DNA of 9,503 nt from Verrucomicrobiales bacterium (lineage in GTDB: Bacteria; Verrucomicrobiota; Verrucomicrobiia; Verrucomicrobiales; V1-33), in the NCBI GenBank assembly GCA_023253575.1, contig JALRGB010000782.1:1-9503 (forward strand). Reading direction: 5' to 3'. Positions 1 to 7,411 of this stretch are shown here, in pieces; the stretch's first letter is position 1, and each line of letters begins with the position of its first letter. The notes under the pieces are model-generated. The model searched no databases and was not told where the DNA came from. It worked only from the letters and a program-made list of their open reading frames with translations. The translations under genes and the position numbers were made by a program.

Positions 1-31
1 GGCCAGCACGACCGCCCCCACCCGCCGCTGA
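1..31 (+). CDS. Possible C-terminal end of an upstream gene (partial)
   Basis: Reading back in frame from the TGA at 29-31 gives an uninterrupted tail of nine codons (A-S-T-T-A-P-T-R-R). The stop lies one base before the ATG of the GspE-type gene, which is the tight spacing expected of neighbours in one operon. The fragment is too short to identify, and a nine-codon open frame can occur by chance, so this is only a suggestion that the secretion operon starts further upstream. Confidence 0.3.
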   Translation, partial: ASTTAPTRR

Positions 32-32
32 T

Positions 33-1748
33 ATGTCCCACCCACGGCCCATCGAAAAAATTCTCCTACTCGCCGCGCGCCATGGCGGCTGCGCCGAGAA
101 CGAAACCGCCGCGCGCACGCTCGCCGAAGCAGGGGCCGCCGGCGTCGGATGGGTCGATGCCCTGCTCGATTCCGACCTCATCACCAACGAAGAAGCCTTT
201 TCCCGCTCGCTCGCCGCGCAACTGGGGATCGATTTCCTGCCGGTGCCAGAAATCGATCCCGAAAGTCCAGCTCACATGCGGCTCCCCGCGCGGCTCGCCC
301 TGCGCCATCGCGTGCTGCCGGGCCGCGTGCAGGACGGTCGGCTGCGCCTGCTGACGTATGATCCGTTTGACCTCGAGTCCCGGCAGATGGCTGGCCAGAC
401 GCTCGATCAAAATGTCACTTGGGCCCTCTCAACCCGCACCTCCATCCTCGAGGCGCTGCGCTCCGGGTATGGCGTGGGAGCGTCGCGCTTTGATGAATTG
501 ATTGAGGGCAAAATGGACCAGACTGAACATGACGCCCTGCGTCAGGAAGTAACGGTATTGGAAGACAACGAGGAGGCGACCGTGATGAGTTTCGTCAATC
601 AAATCTTCAGCGAAGCCATCCGGGAACGCGCCACGGACATTCATCTGGAGCCGCTGGAAAACGACCTGCGCATCCGCTATCGCGTAGACGGATCACTGCA
701 GGAAGTGGCCGTGCCACCCAATGTGCGGCTGCTGCAAAACTCCCTCGTCTCGCGTCTCAAAATCATGGCGCACCTCGACATCGCCGAACGACGTCTCCCC
801 CAAGACGGACGCCTCAATCTCGAACTCGGCGGTCAACGATACGACGTTCGCATCGCCACCATCCCGTCCGTCAATGGCGAAAGCGTCAGCCTGCGCCTGC
901 TCGGACGCGAACGGCTCGAGCTGGCCACCATCGGCATGGACGATGCCCTCGAGTCCCGCATCCGCGCCCTGCTCGCCCTGCCCAATGGCATCATCCTCGT
1001 CACCGGCCCGACCGGATGCGGCAAGTCCAGTACCCTGTATACTTTCCTTCGCGAATTAAATACCCGCGAACGCCGGATCGTCACCATCGAGGATCCCGTC
1101 GAAAACAAACTCGACGGCGTCGTCCAAATCGCCGTCAAACCCGAGATCAACCTGACTTTTGCCGCCGGCTTGCGCAGTATCTTGCGCGGCGATCCCAATG
1201 TCATCATGGTCGGGGAAATGCGCGATTTGGAAACCACCGAGATCGCCATCCGCGGCGCCCTCACCGGCCACCTCGTCTTTTCCACACTGCATACCAATGA
1301 TGCCGTCGGAGGCATTTCGCGCCTGCTCGACATGGGAATTGAGCCGTTTTTGATTGCCTCATCCGTCCGGGCGCTGCTGGCTCAGCGGCTGGTGCGAAGG
1401 TTATGCCCGCTGTGCGTGCAACCCGCCGGGGACGGCCAGTTCCATGATCACTATCTCCAGTCCATCGGGTTCCCACTTCAACACCGAGAGGCCATTCAAA
1501 CCGCCCATGGATGCCGTGAATGCCGGGGCACCGGATACCGCGGTCGCATGGCCCTCATCGAGGTCTGTACCATCACCCCCGACATGCAGGAACTCATCAC
1601 CGACCGCGCCCCCATGTCCGTCCTCAAAACTAAAGCCCTCGCCGAAGGCATGGTGCCCATGCGCGACTACGGATGGAGAAAAGTCATCTCCGGAGAAACT
1701 ACCATCGAGGAAGTCATCGCCGTCACCACCGCCGATCAAAACCACTGA
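33..1748 (+). CDS. gspE: GspE/PilB-family secretion or pilus assembly ATPase
   Basis: This is a 571-residue cytoplasmic hexameric ATPase that powers pseudopilus or pilus assembly in type II secretion or type IV pili. An N-terminal GspE/PilB-type domain spans about residues 40-150. It is followed by the N2 region with the family signature ATDIHLEP and RYRVDG (about 190-290) and then the ATPase core. The Walker A loop is GPTGCGKSSTLY (325-336, Lys331). The Asp box is TIEDPVE, Walker B is MVGEMRD with Glu395, and a His box STLHTNDA follows. A zinc-type tetracysteine lies at C458-x2-C461 and C494-x2-C497, as in GspE and PilB. Length is normal for the family. The ATG at 33 gives the full N-terminal domain but has no Shine-Dalgarno motif. 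The GspF-type partner follows after 25 bases. No pseudopilin, secretin or pilin gene is visible, so GspE and PilB cannot be told apart with certainty. The P-loop Cys329, where Ser is usual, is a mild oddity. Confidence 0.93.
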   Translation: MSHPRPIEKILLLAARHGGCAENETAARTLAEAGAAGVGWVDALLDSDLITNEEAFSRSLAAQLGIDFLPVPEIDPESPAHMRLPARLALRHRVLPGRVQDGRLRLLTYDPFDLESRQMAGQTLDQNVTWALSTRTSILEALRSGYGVGASRFDELIEGKMDQTEHDALRQEVTVLEDNEEATVMSFVNQIFSEAIRERATDIHLEPLENDLRIRYRVDGSLQEVAVPPNVRLLQNSLVSRLKIMAHLDIAERRLPQDGRLNLELGGQRYDVRIATIPSVNGESVSLRLLGRERLELATIGMDDALESRIRALLALPNGIILVTGPTGCGKSSTLYTFLRELNTRERRIVTIEDPVENKLDGVVQIAVKPEINLTFAAGLRSILRGDPNVIMVGEMRDLETTEIAIRGALTGHLVFSTLHTNDAVGGISRLLDMGIEPFLIASSVRALLAQRLVRRLCPLCVQPAGDGQFHDHYLQSIGFPLQHREAIQTAHGCRECRGTGYRGRMALIEVCTITPDMQELITDRAPMSVLKTKALAEGMVPMRDYGWRKVISGETTIEEVIAVTTADQNH

Positions 1749-1773
1749 GCCCCGCGCCCAAACCACCCGCCCC

Positions 1774-3000
1774 ATGCCCCACTTCACTTATCAGGCTCTC
1801 TCCTCCAATGGCCAGACGGTCCAGGGCGCACTCGAGGCGTCCACTCGGCGCGAAGCCTACCGAGAATTGCAATCACTGCGGCTCTCGCCACTAGACGTGC
1901 GGGAAACCAGCACCACCGCCACCTCTTCATCCCCCCCCACCACCCGTCCAGTCCGCCTCAATCGCCCTACTCTCATCTTCTTTACCTCCGAACTGGCCGA
2001 CCTCCTAGAAGCCGGTCTGCCCGTCCAGCAGGCCCTCACCGTCATGGCGGAAAAACAACAACACCCAGGCATCCGCCAAGTCAGCGCCCGCACCCGGCTC
2101 TACCTCCAAGACGGAGCAACCCTCTCCGCCTCCTTCCGTCAGGCCTCCCCCAGCTTCGATGACCTCTACACTTCCCTCGTCGCCGCCGGCGAAGCATCCG
2201 GCAGCCTCGCCGGCGTGCTCCAACGCATGGCCAGCAGCCTGTCCCAGCTCCATGAACTGCAAAAACGCTTCACCCAGGCCATGGTCTATCCTGCCTTCAT
2301 GATCGGCGCCTGCACTCTGCTCATGGCCGTCTTCGCCCTCGTGCTAGTCCCGCAATTGACCGGCCTGCTCGCCAAAACCGGGCAGTCACTGCCCGCCGTG
2401 GCCCGCGGTCTACTCAGCGTCAGCCACTTCGCCACCACCCATTTCTGGACCATCCTCGCCACCACCACCGCCGCCGCCGGCCTCTTTCGCGGCCTGCTCG
2501 CCACCACCGCCGGTCGCGCCTGGTGGGACCGCGCGAAATTAAATATCCCTCTCATCGGCCCGATCGTCGACGCCCGCTTCCACGCCACCTTCACCCAAGC
2601 CCTCGGTAACCTCATCACCAACGGGGTCCCACTGCTCTCCGCCCTCCACCTCCTCGTCCGAGGTACCGCCAATCAATTTTTTCGTAGCCGCCTCCACCAG
2701 GCCATCGACTCAGTCGCCGCCGGCGAAACTCTCTCGCTCTCACTCCACCGCGCCGGCGGCTTCCAGTCACAACTGACCGACATCATCTCCATCGGTGAAC
2801 AAACCGGCCAGCTCGCCCGCTCCCTGCAAAAAGCATCGTCCCGCTACGACAAAGAACTCGACCGACGCATCCAACGTCTCACCTCGCTCGTCTCCCCCGT
2901 CATCATCGTCTTCCTCGCCGTCGTCGTCACCATCATCGCCTACTGCATCGTCGCCTCCATCTTCTCCGCCATCTCAGGTATCCGCGCCAAAAGCGGCTAG
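1774..3000 (+). CDS. gspF: GspF/PilC-family inner-membrane platform protein
   Basis: This 408-residue polytopic inner-membrane protein is the platform that couples the GspE-type ATPase to the growing pseudopilus. The open frame runs back to 1354, but the first 140 codons overlap the ATPase gene and look like shadow sequence. ATG 1774 gives the typical GspF opening MPHFTYQALSSNGQTVQGAL. Two T2SSF repeats are visible, at about 68-190 (LLEAGLPVQQAL) and 268-390 (LITNGVPLLSAL). Hydrophobic segments lie near 172-197, 215-243 and 371-400, matching the three-helix topology of the family. Total length is typical. A Ser/Thr/Pro linker at about 45-60 joins the N-terminal cytoplasmic piece to the first repeat and carries a run of eight C bases. 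There is no Shine-Dalgarno motif; the leader is C-rich. The gene is probably co-transcribed with the ATPase upstream. Its assignment to type II secretion rather than type IV pili is tentative. Confidence 0.92.
   Translation: MPHFTYQALSSNGQTVQGALEASTRREAYRELQSLRLSPLDVRETSTTATSSSPPTTRPVRLNRPTLIFFTSELADLLEAGLPVQQALTVMAEKQQHPGIRQVSARTRLYLQDGATLSASFRQASPSFDDLYTSLVAAGEASGSLAGVLQRMASSLSQLHELQKRFTQAMVYPAFMIGACTLLMAVFALVLVPQLTGLLAKTGQSLPAVARGLLSVSHFATTHFWTILATTTAAAGLFRGLLATTAGRAWWDRAKLNIPLIGPIVDARFHATFTQALGNLITNGVPLLSALHLLVRGTANQFFRSRLHQAIDSVAAGETLSLSLHRAGGFQSQLTDIISIGEQTGQLARSLQKASSRYDKELDRRIQRLTSLVSPVIIVFLAVVVTIIAYCIVASIFSAISGIRAKSG
1931..1938 (+). repeat. C8 homopolymer in the gspF linker
   Basis: Eight consecutive C bases encode part of the Ser/Pro linker between the N-terminal segment and the first T2SSF repeat. 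A one-base change in length would shift the frame and remove almost the whole protein. It may simply reflect the C-rich codon use of the region. Confidence 0.9.
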
Positions 3001-3052
3001 CCCACCCGCGTTTCAATTTGACACTCGCCCCATCAGCGATGCCCATGCCCCC

Positions 3053-4111
3053 ATGAGTCGCGTTGTCACATTGGGCGAAATCATGGGCCGTCTCGCCACA
3101 CCAGGATATCAACGGTTCCAGCAAGCCATGCCCGGCACCCTGGAAACAACCTTCGCCGGCGCCGAAGCCTCCGTCGCCGTCTCGCTCGCCCACCTCGGCG
3201 CCACCGCCAGCTTCGTCACCGCTCTGCCCTCCCACCACCCGCTCGCCGACGCCGCCATCGCCACGCTGCGCTCCCATGGCGTCGAAACCCGTCACATCGT
3301 GCGCACCCCGCAGGGTCGTCTCGGTCTCTTCTTCGTCGAGGCCGGTGTCAATCAACGGCCCGCCCAAGTCATCTACGACCGGCTCCACTCCGCCTGCGCC
3401 CAAACCCCCGCCACTTCGTATCCATGGGCCGACATCTTCGACGACGCCAGCTGGTTCGTCCTCTCCGGTATCACCCCAGCCATCTCCCGCACCGCCGCCG
3501 ATGTCGCCCTGACCGCCGTGCAAGAAGCCTCTCGCCGCGGCGTGCCCGTCGCGCTCGACCTCAATTACCGTAGCAAACTATGGACGTGGGACCCACCCAC
3601 ACCCCCGCGCACCCTCGCCTCACACACCCTGCGCAGCCTGATGCCATCGGTCAATCTCCTCATCGGCGGTCACGAGGACGCCCAATCCCTCATCCTGCCC
3701 GAACCCCACCCCCACACCTCCCCAGAAGAAACCGCCCACCTCATCGTCCGCGAGTTCCCCCACCTCCACCACATCGCCTTTACCCGGCGCGAAACCACCT
3801 CCGCCACCACCGGCGGATTCGGCGGATGGCTCTTCTCCGCCGCCACCGGCCAAATATCCTGCGCCCCACAGCCAGATCACTTCCACCCCATCAGCTTCAC
3901 CGTCGACCGCCTCGGCGCCGGCGATGCCTTCACCGCCGGTCTCATCTTCGCCTTCATCACCCCAGAACTCAGCCACCCCGAATCCGCCATCGCCTTCGCC
4001 ACCGCCGCCGGATGCCTCGCCCACTCGATCGAAGGTGACTTCAATTTGTCCACCCGCGACGAAATCGTCGCCCTCACCCAAGGCACCACCGGTGGATCAG
4101 TCCGTCGGTGA
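3053..4111 (+). CDS. kdgK: PfkB-family sugar kinase, probable 2-keto-3-deoxygluconate kinase
   Basis: This 352-residue cytoplasmic kinase is predicted to phosphorylate 2-keto-3-deoxygluconate with ATP to give KDPG, a step in uronate and pectin breakdown and in Entner-Doudoroff routes. ATG 3053 is chosen because the family N-terminus begins there (VVTLGEIMGRL). The open frame extends back to 2795, but that part overlaps gspF and is low-complexity Ser/Pro. Visible motifs are the substrate-side segment AGAEASVAVSLAHLG (35-49), Y108-D-R110 as in KDG kinases, DLNYRSKLW (169-177), and the C-terminal PfkB signature VDRLGAGDAFTAG (284-296) with the predicted catalytic base Asp291. DLNYRSKLW and VDRLGAGD favour KDG kinase over fructokinase or ribokinase. 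Ser40 sits where most family members have Asn. The gene starts 52 bases after gspF with no clear Shine-Dalgarno motif. No aldolase, isomerase or transporter gene is adjacent, so substrate choice rests on motifs alone. Confidence 0.88.
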   Translation: MSRVVTLGEIMGRLATPGYQRFQQAMPGTLETTFAGAEASVAVSLAHLGATASFVTALPSHHPLADAAIATLRSHGVETRHIVRTPQGRLGLFFVEAGVNQRPAQVIYDRLHSACAQTPATSYPWADIFDDASWFVLSGITPAISRTAADVALTAVQEASRRGVPVALDLNYRSKLWTWDPPTPPRTLASHTLRSLMPSVNLLIGGHEDAQSLILPEPHPHTSPEETAHLIVREFPHLHHIAFTRRETTSATTGGFGGWLFSAATGQISCAPQPDHFHPISFTVDRLGAGDAFTAGLIFAFITPELSHPESAIAFATAAGCLAHSIEGDFNLSTRDEIVALTQGTTGGSVRR

Positions 4112-4164
4112 GCCCCCCGATACACACCCCGCCAGACCGCCATCAGCCCAGTCAGAAAATGTCC

Positions 4165-4193
4165 TTGACCCACTGCGACGATTTTACTGTATG
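4165..4193 (+). promoter_or_regulatory. Candidate sigma70-type promoter upstream of bamA
   Basis: TTGACC at 4165-4170 matches five of six bases of the -35 consensus. With a 17-base spacer the -10 position is TGTATG (4188-4193), which matches only three of six. The site lies in the 166-base gap between the kinase and bamA, in a locally AT-richer stretch, where a new transcription unit is expected. Transcription would start near 4200, leaving a leader of about 78 bases to ATG 4278 but only about 12 to ATG 4212. The -10 is weak, so this is a suggestion only. Confidence 0.35.
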
Positions 4194-4277
4194 CAGACGA
4201 AGAATTAGCTTATGCTGAAGTCTTATGGCTGGTTTCCACCCGCCAGTGCATCCAGTGACCATATCCGCGACTCGCCC

Positions 4278-6671
4278 ATGATCCACCGACCGTTCTCCAC
4301 TGCTTCCGACCAGCCAATCCGACGCGCCACGCGCCCCGGGGCCATTATCGCGGCAGCAGCGCTGCTCTTAACCCCCGCGATCATGGCTCAGGAAGCTGAG
4401 CTCGCCGACCCCACCGACCCGTCGGCAGCGGCTCAAGACCTTCAAATTCAAGAGGTTAAATCTATCGACGTCCGCGCCGCCTCCGGCGCCAGCGTCGATC
4501 GAAATCGCGTCCTCTCCAACATGAGCCTGAAAGTCGGTAGCGCCTACTCCCAAGAGAAAAGCGACGCCGATATCAAAAACCTCATCTCCTCAGGAGTCGC
4601 CGCCAACGTCAGCATCATCCCCGAACCGTCCGGCGATGGCGTCAAATTAACCGTCGTCGTCGAACCCCAAACCAGCTTGGGCGAAATCGTCTTCCTCGGA
4701 AATACCGCCGTCTCCAGCGCCGATCTCGAAAAAGCCATCGAACTCGAAACCGGCGGCATCGTCGATGATGTAAAACTGCAAGCGGCCGCTACCAAGATCC
4801 GGGAAACCTACCAAAAGAAAGGGTTTCCCGACGTCGACATCCGCTACCAACAAGAAAAAGCGCCAGAAACCGGGTTCACCCGCGCCACTTTCTACATCAC
4901 CGAAGGCGAACGCGCCCTCCTGAATGACGTGCGCTTCCAAGGGAATACCGTGTTCAGTGAGAAAGAATTACGCAAACTCGTAGTCGTCGGTGACCGCGAC
5001 TTGTGGAAGGTCTGGAACCTGACCAAACGGATCAATTCCGAAAAATTGGAAAAAGACGTCACCACCATTCAGGCGAAATACCAAGACAATGGTTACATGA
5101 ACGCCCGCGTCGTCGGCGTCGACCGCCAGCCCGTCGGCAACAAGGTCGACGTCATCTTCCGCGTCGAAGAAGGCGACAAATATACCATCTCGGGCGTCGG
5201 CATCGAGGGAATGAGCACCTACCCCAAGGAAGAATTGCTCCCGAGCTTGGCTCTCACCGCCGGCGAACCATATTCAGCCGGCTCCATCAAAAGCGATCTG
5301 AAACTCATCCGCGATTATTACGGAGGCCGCGGTTACGCCGATGTCCAGACCACCCCGCGCATCACCCGCAGCGGCGCCGGTCAACTCGGTGTCACCTACG
5401 CCGTGGTCGAAGGAACACGCTCCTACATCCGCCGCATCAATATCGACGGAAATCAAAAAACCCGAGACGAAGTCATCCGTCGCGAAATCGCCGTCGTCCC
5501 AGGTGAAGAATTCAGCACGACCAAACTCGAAGTCTCCCAAAAACGCCTGCAAAACCTCGGCTACTTCGAAAATCCGGAACAAGGTGGCGTGGAATTCTTC
5601 CCCACCGATACCGATGTCCCCGGCTATAAAGACATCAATATCACCGTGCGGGAGAAATCGACCGGACAAGTCCAGTTCGGCGTCGGCTTCAGCAGTATCG
5701 ACAGCCTCATCGGCATCGTCGAACTCCAACAAACAAACTTTGACCTCTGGAATTGGCCCAACTTCACCGGCGCCGGTCAGAAATTCCGCACCCGCGTTCA
5801 ATACGGCGACAAACGCCGCGACTTCGCCGTGGAATTCACAGAGCCATGGTTCATGGGCGAACGCCTCGCCTTCGGTACCGAGCTCTTCTATCGCGAAATG
5901 CTCTACTTGTCGGACTATTACGACCAAACTAACGTCGGAACCGCCCTCAGCCTGACCAAACCCGTCAGCGAAAATAGCCGCCTCCGCGGGGAATACCGCC
6001 TGCAAAACGTCTCCATCGAAAACATCGCCTCCGATGCCAGTCAGCAAATTCGACAGGAAGAAGGCGATTACATCGCCAGCACCATCGGCGGTACCTACAG
6101 CTACGACACCCGCGACGTCCTCCTCGGATTGACCCGAAAAGGCCACAAATTCACCATCGACGCGGCCGTCTCCGGCCTCGGCGGCGATGTCGAAACCTAC
6201 GAACTCGGCCTCTCCGGTGCCAAATACTTCAGCCTGCCTCTCGATTCCGTCTTTAAATTGGAAGGTGCCATCGAGGCGATCGACAACTGGGGTGGCGACC
6301 GTGTGCCGATCTTCCAGCGGAAATTCCTCGGCGGTCAGAACAACCTCCGCGGATTTGATTACCGCGACGTCGGACCGCGCGATGACATCGATGAACCGAT
6401 TGGCGGCGGCACTTCCACCTACGTCACAGCCGAATACAACTTCCCCTTGTTCTGGAACTTCCGCGGCATCGTCTTCGCCGATCTCGGTATGGTGTCAGAA
6501 TCGTTCGCCGACTTCGGCGGTGAATGGAATTCCGATGTCGGCGTCGGCCTCCACCTTTACAACGTGCTCCCCCAAGGCCCGATCCGCGTCGAGGTCGGCT
6601 TACCCGTCCAAGCCGATGAAGCCAACGACAATGGCGCCCGGTTCAACTTCAATATCGGTTACCAGTTTTAA
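4278..6671 (+). CDS. bamA: Outer-membrane protein assembly factor BamA (Omp85 family)
   Basis: This is the 797-residue core of the BAM machine, which folds and inserts beta-barrel proteins into the outer membrane. ATG 4278 is preferred because it is followed by a basic segment and a hydrophobic stretch (about 20-36) forming a signal peptide with likely cleavage after Ala37. ATG 4212 would add 22 residues ahead of it. Five POTRA domains follow, at about 57-131, 134-211, 214-300, 303-379 and 382-459. The C-terminal barrel runs from about 465 to 797. The L6-loop motif conserved in Omp85 proteins is present as NNLRGFDYRDVG (R691-G692-F693), and the protein ends in an aromatic beta-signal (FNFNIGYQF, terminal Phe). 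Length is close to the usual 800 residues. It is followed by ompH and lpxD, the order found in E. coli and many other Gram-negatives. A perfect hairpin follows the stop codon. The function is secure; only the start is uncertain. Confidence 0.96.
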   Translation: MIHRPFSTASDQPIRRATRPGAIIAAAALLLTPAIMAQEAELADPTDPSAAAQDLQIQEVKSIDVRAASGASVDRNRVLSNMSLKVGSAYSQEKSDADIKNLISSGVAANVSIIPEPSGDGVKLTVVVEPQTSLGEIVFLGNTAVSSADLEKAIELETGGIVDDVKLQAAATKIRETYQKKGFPDVDIRYQQEKAPETGFTRATFYITEGERALLNDVRFQGNTVFSEKELRKLVVVGDRDLWKVWNLTKRINSEKLEKDVTTIQAKYQDNGYMNARVVGVDRQPVGNKVDVIFRVEEGDKYTISGVGIEGMSTYPKEELLPSLALTAGEPYSAGSIKSDLKLIRDYYGGRGYADVQTTPRITRSGAGQLGVTYAVVEGTRSYIRRINIDGNQKTRDEVIRREIAVVPGEEFSTTKLEVSQKRLQNLGYFENPEQGGVEFFPTDTDVPGYKDINITVREKSTGQVQFGVGFSSIDSLIGIVELQQTNFDLWNWPNFTGAGQKFRTRVQYGDKRRDFAVEFTEPWFMGERLAFGTELFYREMLYLSDYYDQTNVGTALSLTKPVSENSRLRGEYRLQNVSIENIASDASQQIRQEEGDYIASTIGGTYSYDTRDVLLGLTRKGHKFTIDAAVSGLGGDVETYELGLSGAKYFSLPLDSVFKLEGAIEAIDNWGGDRVPIFQRKFLGGQNNLRGFDYRDVGPRDDIDEPIGGGTSTYVTAEYNFPLFWNFRGIVFADLGMVSESFADFGGEWNSDVGVGLHLYNVLPQGPIRVEVGLPVQADEANDNGARFNFNIGYQF

Positions 6672-6684
6672 TTCCATACCCGGG

Positions 6685-6711
6685 CAGAACCGCCTGAGAA
6701 TGGCGGTTCTG
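6685..6711 (+). terminator. Perfect 10-bp hairpin between bamA and ompH
   Basis: CAGAACCGCC (6685-6694) and GGCGGTTCTG (6702-6711) are exact reverse complements separated by the 7-base loop TGAGAAT. The hairpin begins 13 bases after the bamA stop. No T-tract follows (the next bases are GCCGTTGC), so it does not fit a classical intrinsic terminator. It could be a partial terminator, an mRNA-stabilising or processing structure, or a T-less terminator. The inverted repeat is certain; its role is inferred. Confidence 0.6.
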
Positions 6712-6763
6712 GCCGTTGCACGTCCGCAATCCTCCTCTACCATTTGACGATCTACTCCACTCC

Positions 6764-7411
6764 ATGAAAAACGTTTCCCTCGTCTCCGCCGCCATCGCCG
6801 CCGCCCTGTGCCTGAGCGCGGCTAGCCCCGTCGCCGCTCAAGGTTCCTTCAAAATCGGAATCATCGACATGAAGCGCGTCTTTTCCGAATACTACAAAAC
6901 CAAAGACGCCGAAAAATCCGTCAATGACGGCAAGGAAGCCGCCAAAAAACAACTCGACGAACGCAATGCCAAATATCGCGACCTGATCGGAAAATGGCAG
7001 GAATCTCAGAAACTCATTAACGACCCAGCCATCAGCGAGGAATTGCGCGCCCAGAAAAAGAAAGAAGCCGAAGAATTGTCGTCCGAAGCCAAAAGCCTCG
7101 AACGCGAAATGGCAGAATTCCGCCAACGCCGGGAACAACAACTCCAAGAACAAGTCACCCGCGTCCGTAAAGGCATCCTCGACGAAATCAAAGTGCTCGT
7201 CGAACGCAAAGCCAAAGACGCTAATTACGACCTCGTGTTCGATAAGTCCGGTATGGGCGTCAACGGCGTACCATTCCTCCTCTTCTCGAAAGATGCCGTC
7301 GACTTTAGTCAGGAAATCGTCGGCGAACTGAACAAAGACGCCCCGAAAGAAGCCGCCGCCGCCGCCCCTGCTACCCCAGCCCCAGCGCCGGCCCCCGCGA
7401 AGAAAAAGTAA
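6764..7411 (+). CDS. ompH: Periplasmic chaperone of the Skp/OmpH family
   Basis: This 215-residue exported protein is predicted to hold unfolded outer-membrane proteins in the periplasm and deliver them to BamA. ATG 6764 starts a clear signal peptide (residues 1-25, cleavage after VAA before Gln26). An upstream in-frame TTG at 6716 would add 16 residues ahead of the signal and is unlikely. The mature start KIGIIDMKRVFSEY (30-43) is the typical OmpH/Skp first strand with the V-F motif. A long charged helical region rich in Lys, Glu, Gln and Arg (about 45-152) would form the coiled-coil tentacles. The core closes with the strand NYDLVFDKSG (154-163). After about residue 192 comes an unusual Ala/Pro-rich tail ending in KKK, not present in E. 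coli Skp. It sits between bamA and lpxD, as in enterobacteria. No Shine-Dalgarno motif is visible. Hairpins lie on both sides of the gene. Confidence 0.93.
   Translation: MKNVSLVSAAIAAALCLSAASPVAAQGSFKIGIIDMKRVFSEYYKTKDAEKSVNDGKEAAKKQLDERNAKYRDLIGKWQESQKLINDPAISEELRAQKKKEAEELSSEAKSLEREMAEFRQRREQQLQEQVTRVRKGILDEIKVLVERKAKDANYDLVFDKSGMGVNGVPFLLFSKDAVDFSQEIVGELNKDAPKEAAAAAPATPAPAPAPAKKK

Noticed and set aside
1354..1773. N-terminal extension of gspF by 140 codons
   Set aside because: It overlaps the conserved end of the ATPase, including its second Cys pair, and has no family similarity. The GspF N-terminus begins at ATG 1774.
2795..3052. N-terminal extension of the kinase by 86 codons
   Set aside because: It overlaps the third membrane helix of gspF in another frame and reads as low-complexity Ser/Pro. 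PfkB homology begins at ATG 3053.
5274..6146. A 290-codon open frame on the - strand inside bamA
   Set aside because: It lies opposite well-conserved BamA POTRA and barrel sequence. Its Asp/Gly/Ala/Phe-rich composition is what the reverse complement of C-ending codons gives. No domain is recognisable.
6744..6749. TTGACG just before ompH as a -35 box
   Set aside because: A -10 box at normal spacing would fall inside the start of ompH, and no suitable hexamer is there.
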